64,000 nt of DNA, taken from contig CM040087.1 in NCBI GenBank assembly GCA_022496805.1, positions 8,754,001-8,818,000 on the forward strand. Direction: 5' to 3'. Below, piece after piece: positions 53,029 through 64,000 of the stretch (its first letter is position 1; each line of letters begins with the position of its first letter). The notes below the pieces were generated by a model, which was not told where the DNA came from, did not search any database, and saw nothing but the letters and a program-made list of their open reading frames with translations. Both the position numbers and the translations under genes were made by a program. The DNA comes from Pohlia nutans. Lineage: Eukaryota > Streptophyta > Bryopsida > Bryales > Mniaceae.

Positions 53029-54713
53029 CCCTTTCAGGCGCCAGCGTCCAATATTTGAACACGGAACAGATTTTGACTGTTCGAATTCAATACAAACTAG
53101 ATAGTTTTCATCCACCAAAATTTCTCATGATTGTTGTGCAAGTTGACTATCTTTTACACGGTTTTTTATTCTTTTATTTTTTTATTTTTTTATTTTATAT
53201 ATATATATTTATTAATTTTTACAAATGGACATTTTATTCCAATGCGAACAAAACATACATCAAACCAGGGAACAAGCCCCCGCGGGGAATTTTTTGTTTT
53301 TTTGTACGGTTTTCATTTTCAAAATAGGTTATCATGATTTTTGGAAAAATGACACAAGTGGTTTATGTCAAGTTTCATTCTTAGTTCAAAAAGTGAGACA
53401 TTAAAGATGATTTTTCAAAATAAGTAGAATCAAATAATAAAAACCATACCATCTCGTAGTGCATGTTATTCCAATTTCATCACAATTTTTTTTTAATTCC
53501 GTTAATTCTTAATTTTTCATTGATTTTCAAGAGAAAACCTTGTAAAATCAATAGAAATATATATTAAAAAAATATATGATAAATCCAACCTACAAATGTG
53601 ATCTTCACATTAACATTTACAACTTTTCTTTGTACAATGGGGTCCAAGGTAGAATGGCGTTTTTGGTTTTGTAGTGGAAAAAAAATTCAAGTTTGCCCAC
53701 TTTGAAAGCCTCCCGAGAGCTCAAAAATTGGTATTTTACCACGAAATTTTTACCAAAGACTTATCTTTAAGTTAATTATATTTATGCCAAATTTCAAGGC
53801 CAAAAATTTCACCGAAAAAAAGTTATTCAAAATCTACCAACATTGGTAGTTGTGGAGATTTTTCCACTGCTGCCAACTTTGACAGACTCCCAAAGATTGA
53901 ATTTTATTTTCTTTGCCATGAAATTATTGGAAAAAAAAACCTCTTTATGTTAATAACATATGATAAAAATTTCAAGGCCAAAAGATTTATACAAAAAAAA
54001 AGATATTAACAATCTACCAACATGTGTAGTTGTGGAAAACAATGGGGGAAACTACACACATTGGTAGATTGTAAATATTTTTCTTTGTATAGATTTTTTG
54101 ACCTTGAAATTTGGCATGAATGTTTGTATCATAAAGAGCATGTTGTGCCAAAAATTTCATGGTAAATAGACAATTTCTCAACCGCTGGGAGGGTGTCAAA
54201 GTTGGTAGCAAAGTTTCCCCCATTGTTTCCCACAACTACTCATGTTGGTAGATTGTTAATATCTTTTTTTGTATTAATCTTTTGGCCTTAAATTCTTTAT
54301 CATATGTTATTAACATAAAGAGGTTTTTTTCCCAAGAATTTCATGGCAAAGAAAATAAAATTCATTCTTTGGGAGTCTGTCAAAGTTGGCAGCAGTGAAA
54401 ACATTTCCACAGCTACCAATGTTGGTAGATTTTGAATAACTTTTTTTTCCGTGAATCTTTTGTCCTTGAAATTTTGCGTAAATATAATTAACTTAAAGAT
54501 AAGTCTTTGGTTAAATTTTCGTAGCAAAATACCAATTTTTGAGCTCTCGGGAGGCTTTCAAAGTTGGCAGTATTGAAAATTTTCTCAATGCGAAACCAAA
54601 AACGCCATTGTAGGTTACCTTCGACCCCACTGTACATCAACTCCATTTTCGGATTTCATCAAACATTTTATAACGAATTTTTGAAATCAGTGTTGAACTG
54701 GGACGTTAAAGGG
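53029..54713 (+). mobile_element. TTAA MITE family E, copy with large fold-back insertion
   Basis: Left flank GTAA (decayed), right TTAA (54714-54717). The left head CCCTTTCAGGCGCC has the palindrome CGTCCA...TGAACA centred on base 25. The right end complements CCCTTTAACGTCCC. Family E text is split by the 994-bp fold-back element at 53637-54630. Confidence 0.8.
53637..54630 (+). mobile_element. Fold-back element, 994 bp
   Basis: Inserted in family E sequence with the 6-bp target duplication TGTACA (53631-53636, 54631-54636). Outer arms (AATGGCGTTTTTGG with its complement, CTCCCGAGAGCTCAAAAATT with its complement) and several inner arms (CTACCAACATTGGTAG-type) allow nearly the whole element to fold into one long stem. 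No coding capacity. Confidence 0.8.
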
Positions 54714-54778
54714 TTAAACTTCAAATATTATATGAAATATGATGAATTGGAATTTCTAATGTTGCAATGACCTTTTAA

Positions 54779-55581
54779 CCCTTTAGTGCCCAGGGTACTG
54801 TAGCTTTCAGCCCTGGATTTCAGTAGATTTTTCCACTGTGGTTGAGACCACCAAAAATAGAATGGGTTAAATTAGAAAGTAGCCGTTCAATTCTATTCTC
54901 AACTTGAGAGCACATATTTTATTAAAATTTGAGAATCATCCGATGGTGGGATCGGAAGATTATAGTATGTATTTGAGTTGTATAATGCACGCTCAAAAAC
55001 CAGATTTTGGGGGGTGTGTGACTTCAAAGTTAAATATAATTTGAGGTAAATTTTCAAAAATAAAATCAAAGATGTTCAGCTATGTCCTATGTCAACACCT
55101 CTCCGTTGCAATCTTTCATATCAAAAATAGACTCACACATAATTATTGTGAGATTTATAAGTGAAAGTGACTTGTTCATGTACGGTTTAGGACAAAATTT
55201 TATACGTTGAAAATTGACAGGAGTGGGTACATTAGTCAAGATAGGATTACACACACTAATAGAAGATGAAGAAGAGAACACAATCCAAAAAAATAAAACA
55301 AGATAACAAACTTCCAAACCCAAGAAATACTACACAATACATATGTTGTATTTGTAAGTATTTACTGTATTTTCAAGTATTTGCAGTATTTTCACGTTCT
55401 GTTGATAGGTATTTTGATAGTTGTACAATTCCAAATTGAAAATTTCTTTTTCTAGAAGGTGCGTAATGTATGTGGGCAAATCTGAACTTCAAAACTGAAG
55501 TTCCAATTCTTCACGGATTCTCTGCTATTTGCATTTCGAACGTTGTAGTGACCATAATGTGGTCAGCTGGGCACTAAAGGG
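54779..55581 (-). mobile_element. TTAA MITE family A, copy 2
   Basis: An 803-bp element with exact TTAA flanks (54775-54778, 55582-55585). It is an inverted match to 1890-2687. The right-end head has TGACCA-CATTA-TGGTCA centred on base 25. Confidence 0.9.
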
Positions 55582-55585
55582 TTAA

Positions 55586-57358
55586 CTACACTTGCATGGC
55601 ATTTATTTTCAATTTCCTACATGTAAATTGCGTGAATTTTGATGATAGTTGTAAATACTTGATTCATTACTAATTTCACAACCATAAAATCCTTATATCA
55701 TATTGATATATCATTTAAAAGTCACATTCCAACAACCCGATTTTTGTAGAGTGTGAACAGGTCAAGGCAGTTCACAAATTTTATTTTTTTTCAAACCAAA
55801 AAATAAATGAAAAATGAAAAAAATTGTATATCATATTTATGTCTATGCGGAAAGTTTTAAATCATTTTCTTTTGATATTAAAATGAAATGAAAAATTTGA
55901 AGAGTTTTGATTATTGTGAATTGGAAGAGAGGTTCTACAATTTTAAATTTTGTTTTCAACTCAATTTTTTATGTTTTTAATATGTTTGCGCATAAATTTT
56001 ATTTTCCATACGATGTAGGTTTCTCATAACAACATTACCACCATTGGGATTAATAAATTTCAATTCTATATTTAAAGCTGTTAACAATTTAACTGAAAGG
56101 CATCACTTTTGACCATTTAAGTACCGTGACGTTCTTAAGCAAGCTAGTATCACACATGTGACATCTAAAGAATATGCATATGCCGTATTTTGGAACCACA
56201 AACATTTTGGAGGATCTACAATAACTTCAGTTGGGCTATGGAACGAGGGTTGGAAAGTTGAATTATTTTATTAGTACTTTAAATTGTTGCGACATTGTAA
56301 AGAATAGGTGTGGTTCAATAAAGGTTGTAGAAAGGTGACAACGTGAAGAACTATATCATAAATTACCGCTGAAACTTTGTTGTTAGTTGACCTAAATCAT
56401 TAGTTCGGACATTTGTGTTAGCCTATTGGCTTCTTACATTTTCTCTATTTTGAGTTGACTAGTGGGGCAAGCTATATATTGATTTGGAATCATCCTATGA
56501 TCGGTTTAAAATAAGACTACGGCATAAGTAGGAGGCTCGGTAGGAGGATTGATAAACCTTCCACTTTGAAAATTTGTAGAAATTTTTCAAATTGGAAAAA
56601 AATATAGAATCATTTAAAACACTTTGTTTTCTCAGTTTATTATATAGCTACCTTAGTTCTCTCCACCCAACACTTTTCCGCACCTACTACCAGTAGACAA
56701 ATGAATGATATTATGTCCAAAATATATCGAAAAAATTACGCATTTGACACAACTTCTTGGACCATGTCCTCTACCTATGGTAAACAAGTTTTGACTATAC
56801 CAAGCACGTTTTAGGACCACGTTACATCATGGTCTAAGTTCAATTCTCATAGGATTCAATGAACCCATCTATTGGACTTGAAAAACTTTACCTTTTGAGT
56901 TAAGAAGTTGAATAAAATAACGATATGTGAATTGGATCTAAATCCAACATGTAAAGCCATTAGGTACAATTTTAAGGTTTCAAAAGTTGAACTCAATTTC
57001 GATTGAACTTGCACCCAAGTGCAAAGCCTCTAAATCCAGTCCAATAATAGGCTCAACTAAAAAGAACTTCTAGATGCCAAATAGGAATGCCTGAAAAATT
57101 AGTATTCTACTAAAGTGGCCACTGAACCCAAGAGAGGAGTGGGTTTCTCGTAACATATACTCTCATCTGGAGCCTTGAGTCCAATGTTTGAGTCTGAAAT
57201 TTTCCCTAAAAACTATGCCACTTAAGCATCACACCATTATAAAACTTAGAGTAGTTTGTTGGTCTGAAATACTAATGTAAAGCCCTTGAGTCCAATTTCA
57301 GCCTCTTGTTTAATCCCGTGTTCAATGCAATTGCTTGATTTCGGGGTTTTCTTGAATC
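55586..57358. other. AT-rich spacer
   Basis: No gene recognised. Near 56840-56860 the text CTAAGTTCAATTCTCATAGG resembles the B-box region of the SINE at 29562, but no convincing A-box is present. Confidence 0.4.
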
Positions 57359-57361
57359 TAA

Positions 57362-57499
57362 GGGCCTCTTTACACTAGAGGCAAGAAATCGTGAGGAGAG
57401 AAATTTCAGCCAATGAGAAATTGGTCTTCTCCGTTTCTAAGCCTTCATTGGCTGAAATTTCTCTCCTCACGGCTTCTTGCCTCTAGTGTAAAGAGGCCC
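57362..57499 (+). mobile_element. 138-bp PIF-type hairpin MITE
   Basis: Almost entirely two inverted arms, from GGGCCTCTTTACACTAGAGG inward past GAGAGAAATTTCAGCCAATG. Flanks are TAA and TGA. The right arm text also occurs at the right end of 63625-63895. Confidence 0.8.
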
Positions 57500-58026
57500 T
57501 GAACCCTAATGCACCTTGCATAATTCACAACCCTCATTTGAAAAAAAAGAATAAAAAAAGAGGGGAAAGAAGGTGGAATCAGTCAATGGTCAATATTAAA
57601 GAGCTGGAAGGCCCATTAGTTGAATTCAAGACTTTTATTAAATAAATTCTCCTCTTGGATTATACTGATATCCTTGCCATGCAGTGGCTCCATACACCTA
57701 AGTGTCAAGTTTAAGACTCAAATTTAGCATAGAGCAATACAGGATGCTAATTCAGCAATGCATGATGACATTTTCAATGGACAGTTGTGTTCCATGGATT
57801 ATGATGACAGTGTCCATGCCTTTGGTAGGATCACAAACACAAGTAGCAAATATAGTAAGTGAAATAATGAATTCTCATGGAGGCAAATGCCACTGACAGT
57901 GTGAAGGATTTTGAAATTTAAATTTTTGTTATGGCATCATAAAAGAAACAAGGAGATTCCAAAAGCCTCACTGGGCACTTTGATCCACTTCAACCTGGAA
58001 ACTCACTCCTTTTTGCAGTGGAATAA
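57500..58026. other. Spacer
   Basis: Short open frames only. No feature supported. Confidence 0.4.
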
Positions 58027-58389
58027 GGGCCGCTTCACACTATGGCCGAAGGTCGAGAGGCCATCGGTTTCCACCAATCAAATTGCAAGAAACCATGGTT
58101 TCGGCCTCTCGACCCTTCACACTAGAGGCCAAAGTCCAAAGGCCGTGGACCTTCAAAATGCTTACATGGCAACACTTTTTGACCAAGGTGACGGCCTCTC
58201 GACCTCTCGTTTGGGTCCTACATTTTGCAAGACCCGTCACCATGGTCGAGAGGCCGTCGATTTCTTTTCATAAAAAATGAAAACTATATTTTATGCCTAT
58301 TTTCAGTAGATTTCTTTGGACTCTCAACAAAGTTTGGACTCTCAATTCCCACGGCCTCTCGACTTGACGGCCATAGTGTGAAGAGGCCC
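58027..58389 (+). mobile_element. 363-bp PIF-type MITE, copy 2
   Basis: Exact TAA target duplication (58024-58026, 58390-58392) and termini GGGCCGCTTCACACTATGGC. It has the same length as 47956-48318. It contains repeated GGCCTCTCGACC words on both strands. Confidence 0.85.
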
Positions 58390-58392
58390 TAA

Positions 58393-59061
58393 AGCTTGTT
58401 CCGTTTGTATCCAAAAAAAAAAAAAAACCTGGAAACTCACAGCCCTCCATAAGCTTACCAGAGATACACTGCATGGGCCAATGTGAAGCAATTTTCCACA
58501 TTGTACCATAGTTTACTACATCAGTTATTGCCATTAGTTTGAGTCACAAAATTAGTGTTAGGATAACATTTAATGTAGATGTTCATATTTCCGTCTAAAT
58601 TTCACATTTGTATGGTTAGGTCTCTGAAAGAAAAAGTTTATTATTTTTGAATGCTCCGCAAAGCTCGTGCAAAGGCATCCCAAAAAAAACACATTTTTTG
58701 AATATGTCTACAGTTTTCTGTGAACTTATAACTCTAAAAGCGTAGAATGGCCATTACTCGCGCATAGGGTTCGTGCTTTATTCACAAGTTGGATTCTCAA
58801 AATCAGTCAATAAAAGAACAATTTTTAGAGTGCTTCTTGGATGCTTTTTCAAACTTGGCCGGGCGGTTTTGAGGACCCAGCCCCCAAATGTAGGGATCGA
58901 CATTGGAACCTGCATAGAGTTCAGCACACCTAGCTTAGTAGCTTTTGTGACTGTTGCCTTCCCTCCAACAAAATGATATAGAATATTCCACATCATTTCA
59001 TAGGAAATGAAATGATGTGGGATATTCTACATTACATCAATAGTTATGAAGGCACTTGGCA
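58393..59061. other. Spacer with one palindrome pair
   Basis: 58974-59036 holds two inverted copies of AGAATATTCCACATCATTTC. The rest is unassigned, with a poly(A) run at about 58420. Confidence 0.4.
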
Positions 59062-59065
59062 TTAA

Positions 59066-59648
59066 CTCCTAAACCTCACAATGTCCAGTTTTTGAACAAC
59101 TAATAGATTCGAATCCACCTTGCGTTCTCATCAATGCTTGGATGAAATTCATCCATTTTTTTGGAGATACCTCACCAAGTTGTTGTCCTATCTAATGATT
59201 GGATTTAATCATACTTGAGTACATATTTTTTCTAAAATTACAAATGTAGAATTATGTCATGTTGTTGACCAAGCCAAAATTGCATTGAGTGGAGTTCAAA
59301 AGTGGAATCGTGAAAAATAAGGTCATAAATTTAAGAAACACAAAAATTTCAAAGAATCACCACGTTTAAGAGGGTCTCATTTCAAATTCATTCCAACAAA
59401 TTTTACTCAAAAATTATTAAAATTTTGATCGTAATCAAATGTAGAAAGAATTTTAATTTTCAATTTTTCAAAATTGATAATTAAATATTGGTGATAGTAT
59501 TAGTGAATCAAACCGTACAAATGGAATCTAAAATTCAAAATCTAGAACTTTCATTTGTATAACAATTCCAAAATTTTCTTCTAAATAATAGTTTATGATG
59601 TTTTTTCTCAATTTGTCAAATTCAAGGACACCGTGGTATATTTTGGGG
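59066..59648 (+). mobile_element. TTAA MITE family J, copy 2
   Basis: A 583-bp element with TTAA at 59062-59065 and 59649-59652. The left palindrome TGTCCA...TGAACA is centred on base 25, then GGATGAAATTCATCC. It is an inverted match to 49963-50543. Confidence 0.8.
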
Positions 59649-59683
59649 TTAATCAAGAGCATCTAACTATGGTGAATAGTAAT

Positions 59684-60713
59684 CAGTGGTGATTTTTCAC
59701 AAGGTCCCTAACATGTCCAGGGACATGTTCAGAAAAAAAAAAACATTTCCAGTGGACGGGTTCTAAAAAAATGAACCGGTTTTTGGACGGGTTAAATTCA
59801 CTTTGGACAGGTTCTAAAATTTTATTTTATTTTTATGTAACATTTCCCAAAAAAATAAATGGTGCAAATATCAATTACATTATGTCATATATGACATGTG
59901 AATGTAAGCATAATGGAGTCAAACCGCTAATACCTAATCAAAATATCAATCTTCAAGAGCTCGATTCACATGCACACAATGATTCATCAACTACAATATT
60001 TAGAACCTTTGTAACACAATGTCAAAGATTATAATTGAAGGTACACTTAGAAATTGAATAATTAATAATTTATATAAGCATGTTCAAAAAAAAAAAAAAT
60101 TAAAAGAACTTACCCTTCAAACAAGAGGATGAATTCTCCTATCCTTCATGTTTCTCCAAACAAACATCACTGCATTCCAATTGATGTATTCAACTGGAAT
60201 ATTTGCACATGAAATGCGCATCAAAGCATCTAAAGTCTCCAACTTCAAGCTAGTACGTAGATGACTTTTGATGAGGTTTTGTTTAGAAAAACCCCTCTCA
60301 CATATTGCAGTGCTCACAGGAATCACCATAACTCTCCTCCACAAGTTTCTCAAACCATGCCAATTGATAGACCACTCTGGAGTGGTACCTGCAAACTCCC
60401 AAGCTTCAAATAAAGACTTGTTTGGGATCATTTCCCTCATGGTTTCCACCATCTCCAAGCACTCACCTTGATACCGATCTTGTTCCTCTTCGAAACTTTG
60501 GAATTTAATTTAATTTAATTTTTTTCTAAACATTACGGGACGGGTATTTTCAATTTGCAACCGGTTTTGGGACGGGTTGTTTTTTTTTCAACCTTTCCAT
60601 GGACGGGCTGATTTTAAAATCACCGGTTTTGGGACGGGTTGCAATTTTTTTTGCCTTTCTATTCAAGGTTTTTGGACGTGGATGGGCTAGAACTTTGTGA
60701 AAAATCAGCCCTG
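59684..60713 (-). mobile_element. Internally deleted hAT transposon
   Basis: Exact 8-bp target duplication ATAGTAAT (59676-59683, 60714-60721). Inverted termini are CAGTGGTGATTTTTCACAAG and CAGGGCTGATTTTTCACAAA. Subterminal regions at both ends repeat GGACGGGTT several times, as expected of transposase binding sites. Only the C-terminal part of a transposase frame remains. Confidence 0.9.
60117..60458 (-). pseudogene. hAT transposase C-terminal dimerisation domain remnant
   Basis: About 113 open codons. LWRRVMVIPVSTAICERGFS followed by K-S-H-L-R-T-S-L and L-E-T-L-D-A-L-M is the hAT dimerisation domain signature (the block usually written as P-V-S...E-R-x-F-S). The catalytic RNase-H part is absent, so the fragment cannot transpose by itself. 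Confidence 0.8.
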
Positions 60714-60721
60714 ATAGTAAT

Positions 60722-61816
60722 CAAAAGCACTCATTCAATCATGATTCAACATTGTATTGTAATTGTTTATTTGATTCGATAGCCTATTCAATTATAGATC
60801 ACTAGTCACTCCATATGCGAAGGTGGATGAAACTAAAAGGCAACATTCTTGAAGGCTATTGAATGTTATAAGATTTTCCACCAATCCTCAATTGGTGTGA
60901 GACTTCACAAGCAATCCTCACTAATCATTGTGAGAATTCTCAATTAGTCTGAGTCACACTTTGTTCTAATATGACTATTATGATTACAATACTGAATTAC
61001 TGTGACTTGCAGTAATGGCAATAATTGGTGTAGCAAGTTTGGCGGATTTAAAAAAATAGATGCTTAAAGATTTGGAGAAATGATTTTTATAAGGGGATTT
61101 TTTTTTGATTTCAAATAACATTTGTTTTGCCAATATCTATTTTTAGAAAGTAATTAATTATTCGGCAAAAAGGTGTTTTTTTTTTTCTTGCAATTTTTTT
61201 GCTTTTGGTAGTGCTTCCAAGGACCTCCTTCCATGCAAAGTTGGGCCGGTCTTAAAATTCAACTCTTCACCAATTAATAAAGCACATACCACTCCGTGCA
61301 CTCTCGGTAGAGCAATTGAATAAATAAAATTATAAATTCTCCACAAAGCAACCAATCACGTAGCCCACTAATAGCATGATGAAGTGGGTGACTTTGTGAG
61401 CCGCTTTCAAAACTCACGGAGCATGGGTGGAAGTTTGGACCTCATTTTTTGTCCTTCCGTTGTATCCACCGGATCGATGCTTACATGGAAGCCTACCCTA
61501 AGTAGCTGCTATAAAAATCGGCAGAAAAGAAAACACCGTCTTGGTGATCATACTTGAGATCGTCAAGAAAGGTCTTTTCAATACGAGCATATCACATGTT
61601 CCCCGCATCCACTTTACGGATGGCTTTATAGTGAAAAATATAATTCAAACCAAACAAAATTTTACATGAGTAAAATTGGTGAAGAACATTGCATGTGTTG
61701 GTCAAAATAAAAATAAATTTGAATAAAAAGAATTGCACACAAAAACTTACTCAAAACTGCTATTAATATATGTTTTTAAAAGAAGATAAGAAAAGAAATG
61801 AAAAAAGTGTCATACA
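60722..61816. other. AT-rich spacer
   Basis: No gene or complete element recognised. Confidence 0.4.
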
Positions 61817-61818
61817 TA

Positions 61819-62101
61819 AGGTACAGACACCTATAACCGACAACTTAAGCATTTCAGCATATCAAAACTTGGGTTATCGATAAGGAGATAATTTTCGTTC
61901 GTAGGAAAATAAGGTTCACGAAGAATGAGCATTTTTCCATGAATTATCTCCCAATATTGAAATTTGTATAATTTTTCAAAGTGAAAAGTACTTCAGAACC
62001 CATAACCGACATATACAAATGAGGTACATCTGTTCTTTCACAATCTAGGAATTAGGATATATCGGTTATTGGTCACCTGTCGGTTATGGGTGTCTCTACC
62101 T
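61819..62101 (+). mobile_element. TA-type MITE family N, copy 3
   Basis: A 283-bp element with TA flanks (61817-61818, 62102-62103). Ends are AGGTACAGACACCTATAACC and the complement of AGGTAGAGACACCCATAACC. It is an inverted match to the interior of 46666 and 49695, and has no insertions. Confidence 0.8.
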
Positions 62102-62103
62102 TA

Positions 62104-62682
62104 ATCAATTAATCATTCACTGCACGGAGCAGTATAAGTCAAAACTGGTGTTACGAACCAACCAAGTGACGCCACGTGTACATTCGACTTCCACGCAATA
62201 CCTCATGTACTTTCAAAGGATTAAATTGGAAAAATGTCCTTCCACAGCTGAAATTATTCTCCTCATATTCCTTTTCTTTGTGAATTTTGAAAGATCTAGC
62301 TATTCCTTCATTTTTCATGAGCGGGCATCTTGTAAAGCTATTTTTAAAATGAACAGGAATATTCAATCATTGCCTCAGAATAATTGGTGGGGCATGGAGT
62401 CATCTTAAGTTGTGTGATGTCATTTCTATTTATATTTTAAAATTGGTGTAATGAATTCCGGTACATTTTACTTATGGAATATTTTATATTTATTTTGTAT
62501 TTTCCTCTTGTAAATAGAAACTTTTGTGTTGGGCATTAGGAAGCCATGAGTATTTATATCATGGAAGTCTTTGAATAGATAGCTATGGTTTTCTTTGTAT
62601 AGAATAATATGCTAACATGTTGCTTGGCATTGGATGGTAAATGTCTTTAATCTGAAGGATAAAATTATTTGAAACCTCACTA
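62104..62682. other. AT-rich spacer
   Basis: No feature supported. Confidence 0.4.
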
Positions 62683-62898
62683 CACTAAATAGGTAGATTA
62701 GTGTTAGATACACTAATTTACATAATCATGTTGTAAGTTTTTATTGTTGACCAATTTTTTTACCCTCTATACTGGTCAAGATGGGGATCTTTCAATAGTA
62801 TTGGAATCAATGTCTTTGGTAATTTTTTTTGTCGAGAGTAAAAATCTATAATATTTTCAAATCTTATAATTATCTAACACTAATCTACCTATTTAGTG
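62683..62898 (+). mobile_element. 216-bp TA-type MITE
   Basis: Termini CACTAAATAGGTAGATTAGT and their complement, with TA on both sides (62681-62682, 62899-62900). Its ends resemble those of 15852-16221. Confidence 0.85.
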
Positions 62899-62908
62899 TA
62901 GTTCTTAA

Positions 62909-63434
62909 CCTTTTAACGTCCCAATTAAAAGAAGCGCTATAGAATGTATGATGAAAACAAAAAATGAACCCGATGTTCAAAGCAAAGTTGTATATGTCAA
63001 TGTGCAGATCACGCCTGTACAATTGGATTTATCACATTTTTATTTTATTATTTTTTCAAGGTTTTCTTTTGAAATTCAATTAAAAATCTCAAACTAACAC
63101 CAAAAAAAACATTTATTTATTTTTGTAATGAAATTAGAATAACATGCACAATGAGATGGTATGGATTGTATTATTTGATTCTACTTATTTTGGAAAATCA
63201 TCTTTAAAGTTTCACTTTTTGAAATGAGAATGAAACTTGACATAAACAATTTTTTATTTTTTTTCTAAAATCATAATTAATTATTTTGAAGATTCAAATC
63301 TTTCAAAGGCTAATAGTCAACTAGCTAAAGAACCAAGAGAGATTTTGGTGGATGAAAACCGTCCAATTTGGATGAAACTTGAACTGTTAAAATCTGTCCA
63401 TTGTCCGTTGTCCAAAAACTGGACGGGGGCGGTT
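62909..63434 (+). mobile_element. TTAA MITE family E, right end truncated
   Basis: TTAA at 62905-62908, then CCTTTTAACGTCCC. The interior is collinear with 18534-19070. The right palindrome GTCCA-AAAAC-TGGAC is present (63410-63424), but the last bases and TTAA are lost. Confidence 0.7.
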
Positions 63435-63624
63435 ACTTGCCACTCAATGTTATTTTGTGCATGAAGTTTGATGTTCAAACTCATTTGAGAGCTAAAATAT
63501 TTGAGCAGATATTCTTATAATATGGGAGCAGATAATGATTACTTTTGTGTCAAATCACGAGGAATATTTGTCTAGAAATATATTTATTTCTATTCATTTT
63601 TTTACTTATAAATGAAATATTTTA

Positions 63625-63895
63625 GGCCCTCTTTTCACTAAACGGTCTTCTCAGATTTTGCGTTGAACCCACCTCCTGAGGTGAGCTTAACGCAAAATCT
63701 GGAGGCCTTGAAAAATGTTCGCTTTTGTTGCTACGAAGGTCAAAAATGTTGTTCATGTCATTTTCTCCTCCTTTCGTCCCTTGAACTGAAAATTTTGGGT
63801 ATAAAGTGACATTATGTGGTCTTCTCGGTTTCTAGGCCTCTCATTGGCTAGAATTTCTCTCCTCACGGCTTCTCGTCTCTAGTGTAAAGAGGCCC
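63625..63895 (+). mobile_element. 271-bp PIF-type MITE
   Basis: Target duplication TTA (63622-63624, 63896-63898). Termini are GGCCCTCTTTTCACTA and TAGTGTAAAGAGGCC. The right arm is shared with 57362-57499. It abuts a fragment of a family M element (63900-63960). Confidence 0.8.
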
Positions 63896-64000
63896 TTAGA
63901 TACAAATCAGACTCACCTCACCTAACATGTATTCTCTCTTCTTTTCGATTAACTGTGTTTTATTCCAATGTGAAAAGGAACCCACAGGTGGCATGTCAGG

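Noticed and set aside
56780..56900. Further SINE copy
   Set aside because: Only the B-box neighbourhood resembles the other SINEs. No A-box or tail could be shown.

Overview
The window is nuclear DNA of a land plant. Three intron-containing genes, plant-type interstitial telomere motifs (CCCTAAA), and tRNA-derived SINE, LINE, PIF/Harbinger and hAT relics all fit this. A non-seed lineage is possible but I cannot prove it from sequence. Genes are confined to the left 38 kb. The remainder is AT-rich DNA densely packed with short inverted-repeat elements.

Layout. (1) 0.8-7.2 kb, + strand: an intact 11-exon gene for plastid 3-isopropylmalate dehydrogenase (leucine biosynthesis), whose introns hold four small transposons. 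(2) 10.7-14.7 kb and 32.2-36.7 kb, both - strand: two related genes sharing a C-terminal exon of identical phase. The second is recognisable as a MIP1-type leucine-zipper protein (the N-terminal half of DUF547 proteins). No DUF547 domain can be found behind either gene. (3) 22.2-25.5 kb: a full PIF/Harbinger transposon with an intact DDE transposase and a convergent, frameshifted Myb/SANT-like ORF. (4) 26.8-27.2 and 29.3-30.9 kb: LINE fragments with an embedded SINE. (5) 38-64 kb: no host genes, only nested MITEs, a deleted hAT element and fold-back elements.

Main discovery candidate. About two dozen elements (roughly 13-14 kb, a fifth of the window, at least 12 sequence families) start and end with TTAA followed by CCCYTWAA-type termini. 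At one end of nearly every copy is a short palindrome whose stem sequence differs between families but whose centre stays at base 25 counted from the TTAA. TTAA target duplication, a CCC terminus and a palindrome in that register match the left end of piggyBac transposons as I remember it. PiggyBac is not normally associated with land plants. Two nested insertions, each with a paralogous empty site elsewhere in the window, show directly that TTAA is the duplicated target. No piggyBac transposase is visible here, so these are non-autonomous copies.

Other element classes, identified by target duplications read directly: TAA/TTA (PIF/Harbinger and its MITEs), 8 bp (hAT and a 297-bp MITE pair), TA (mariner-like MITEs) and a 6-bp fold-back element.
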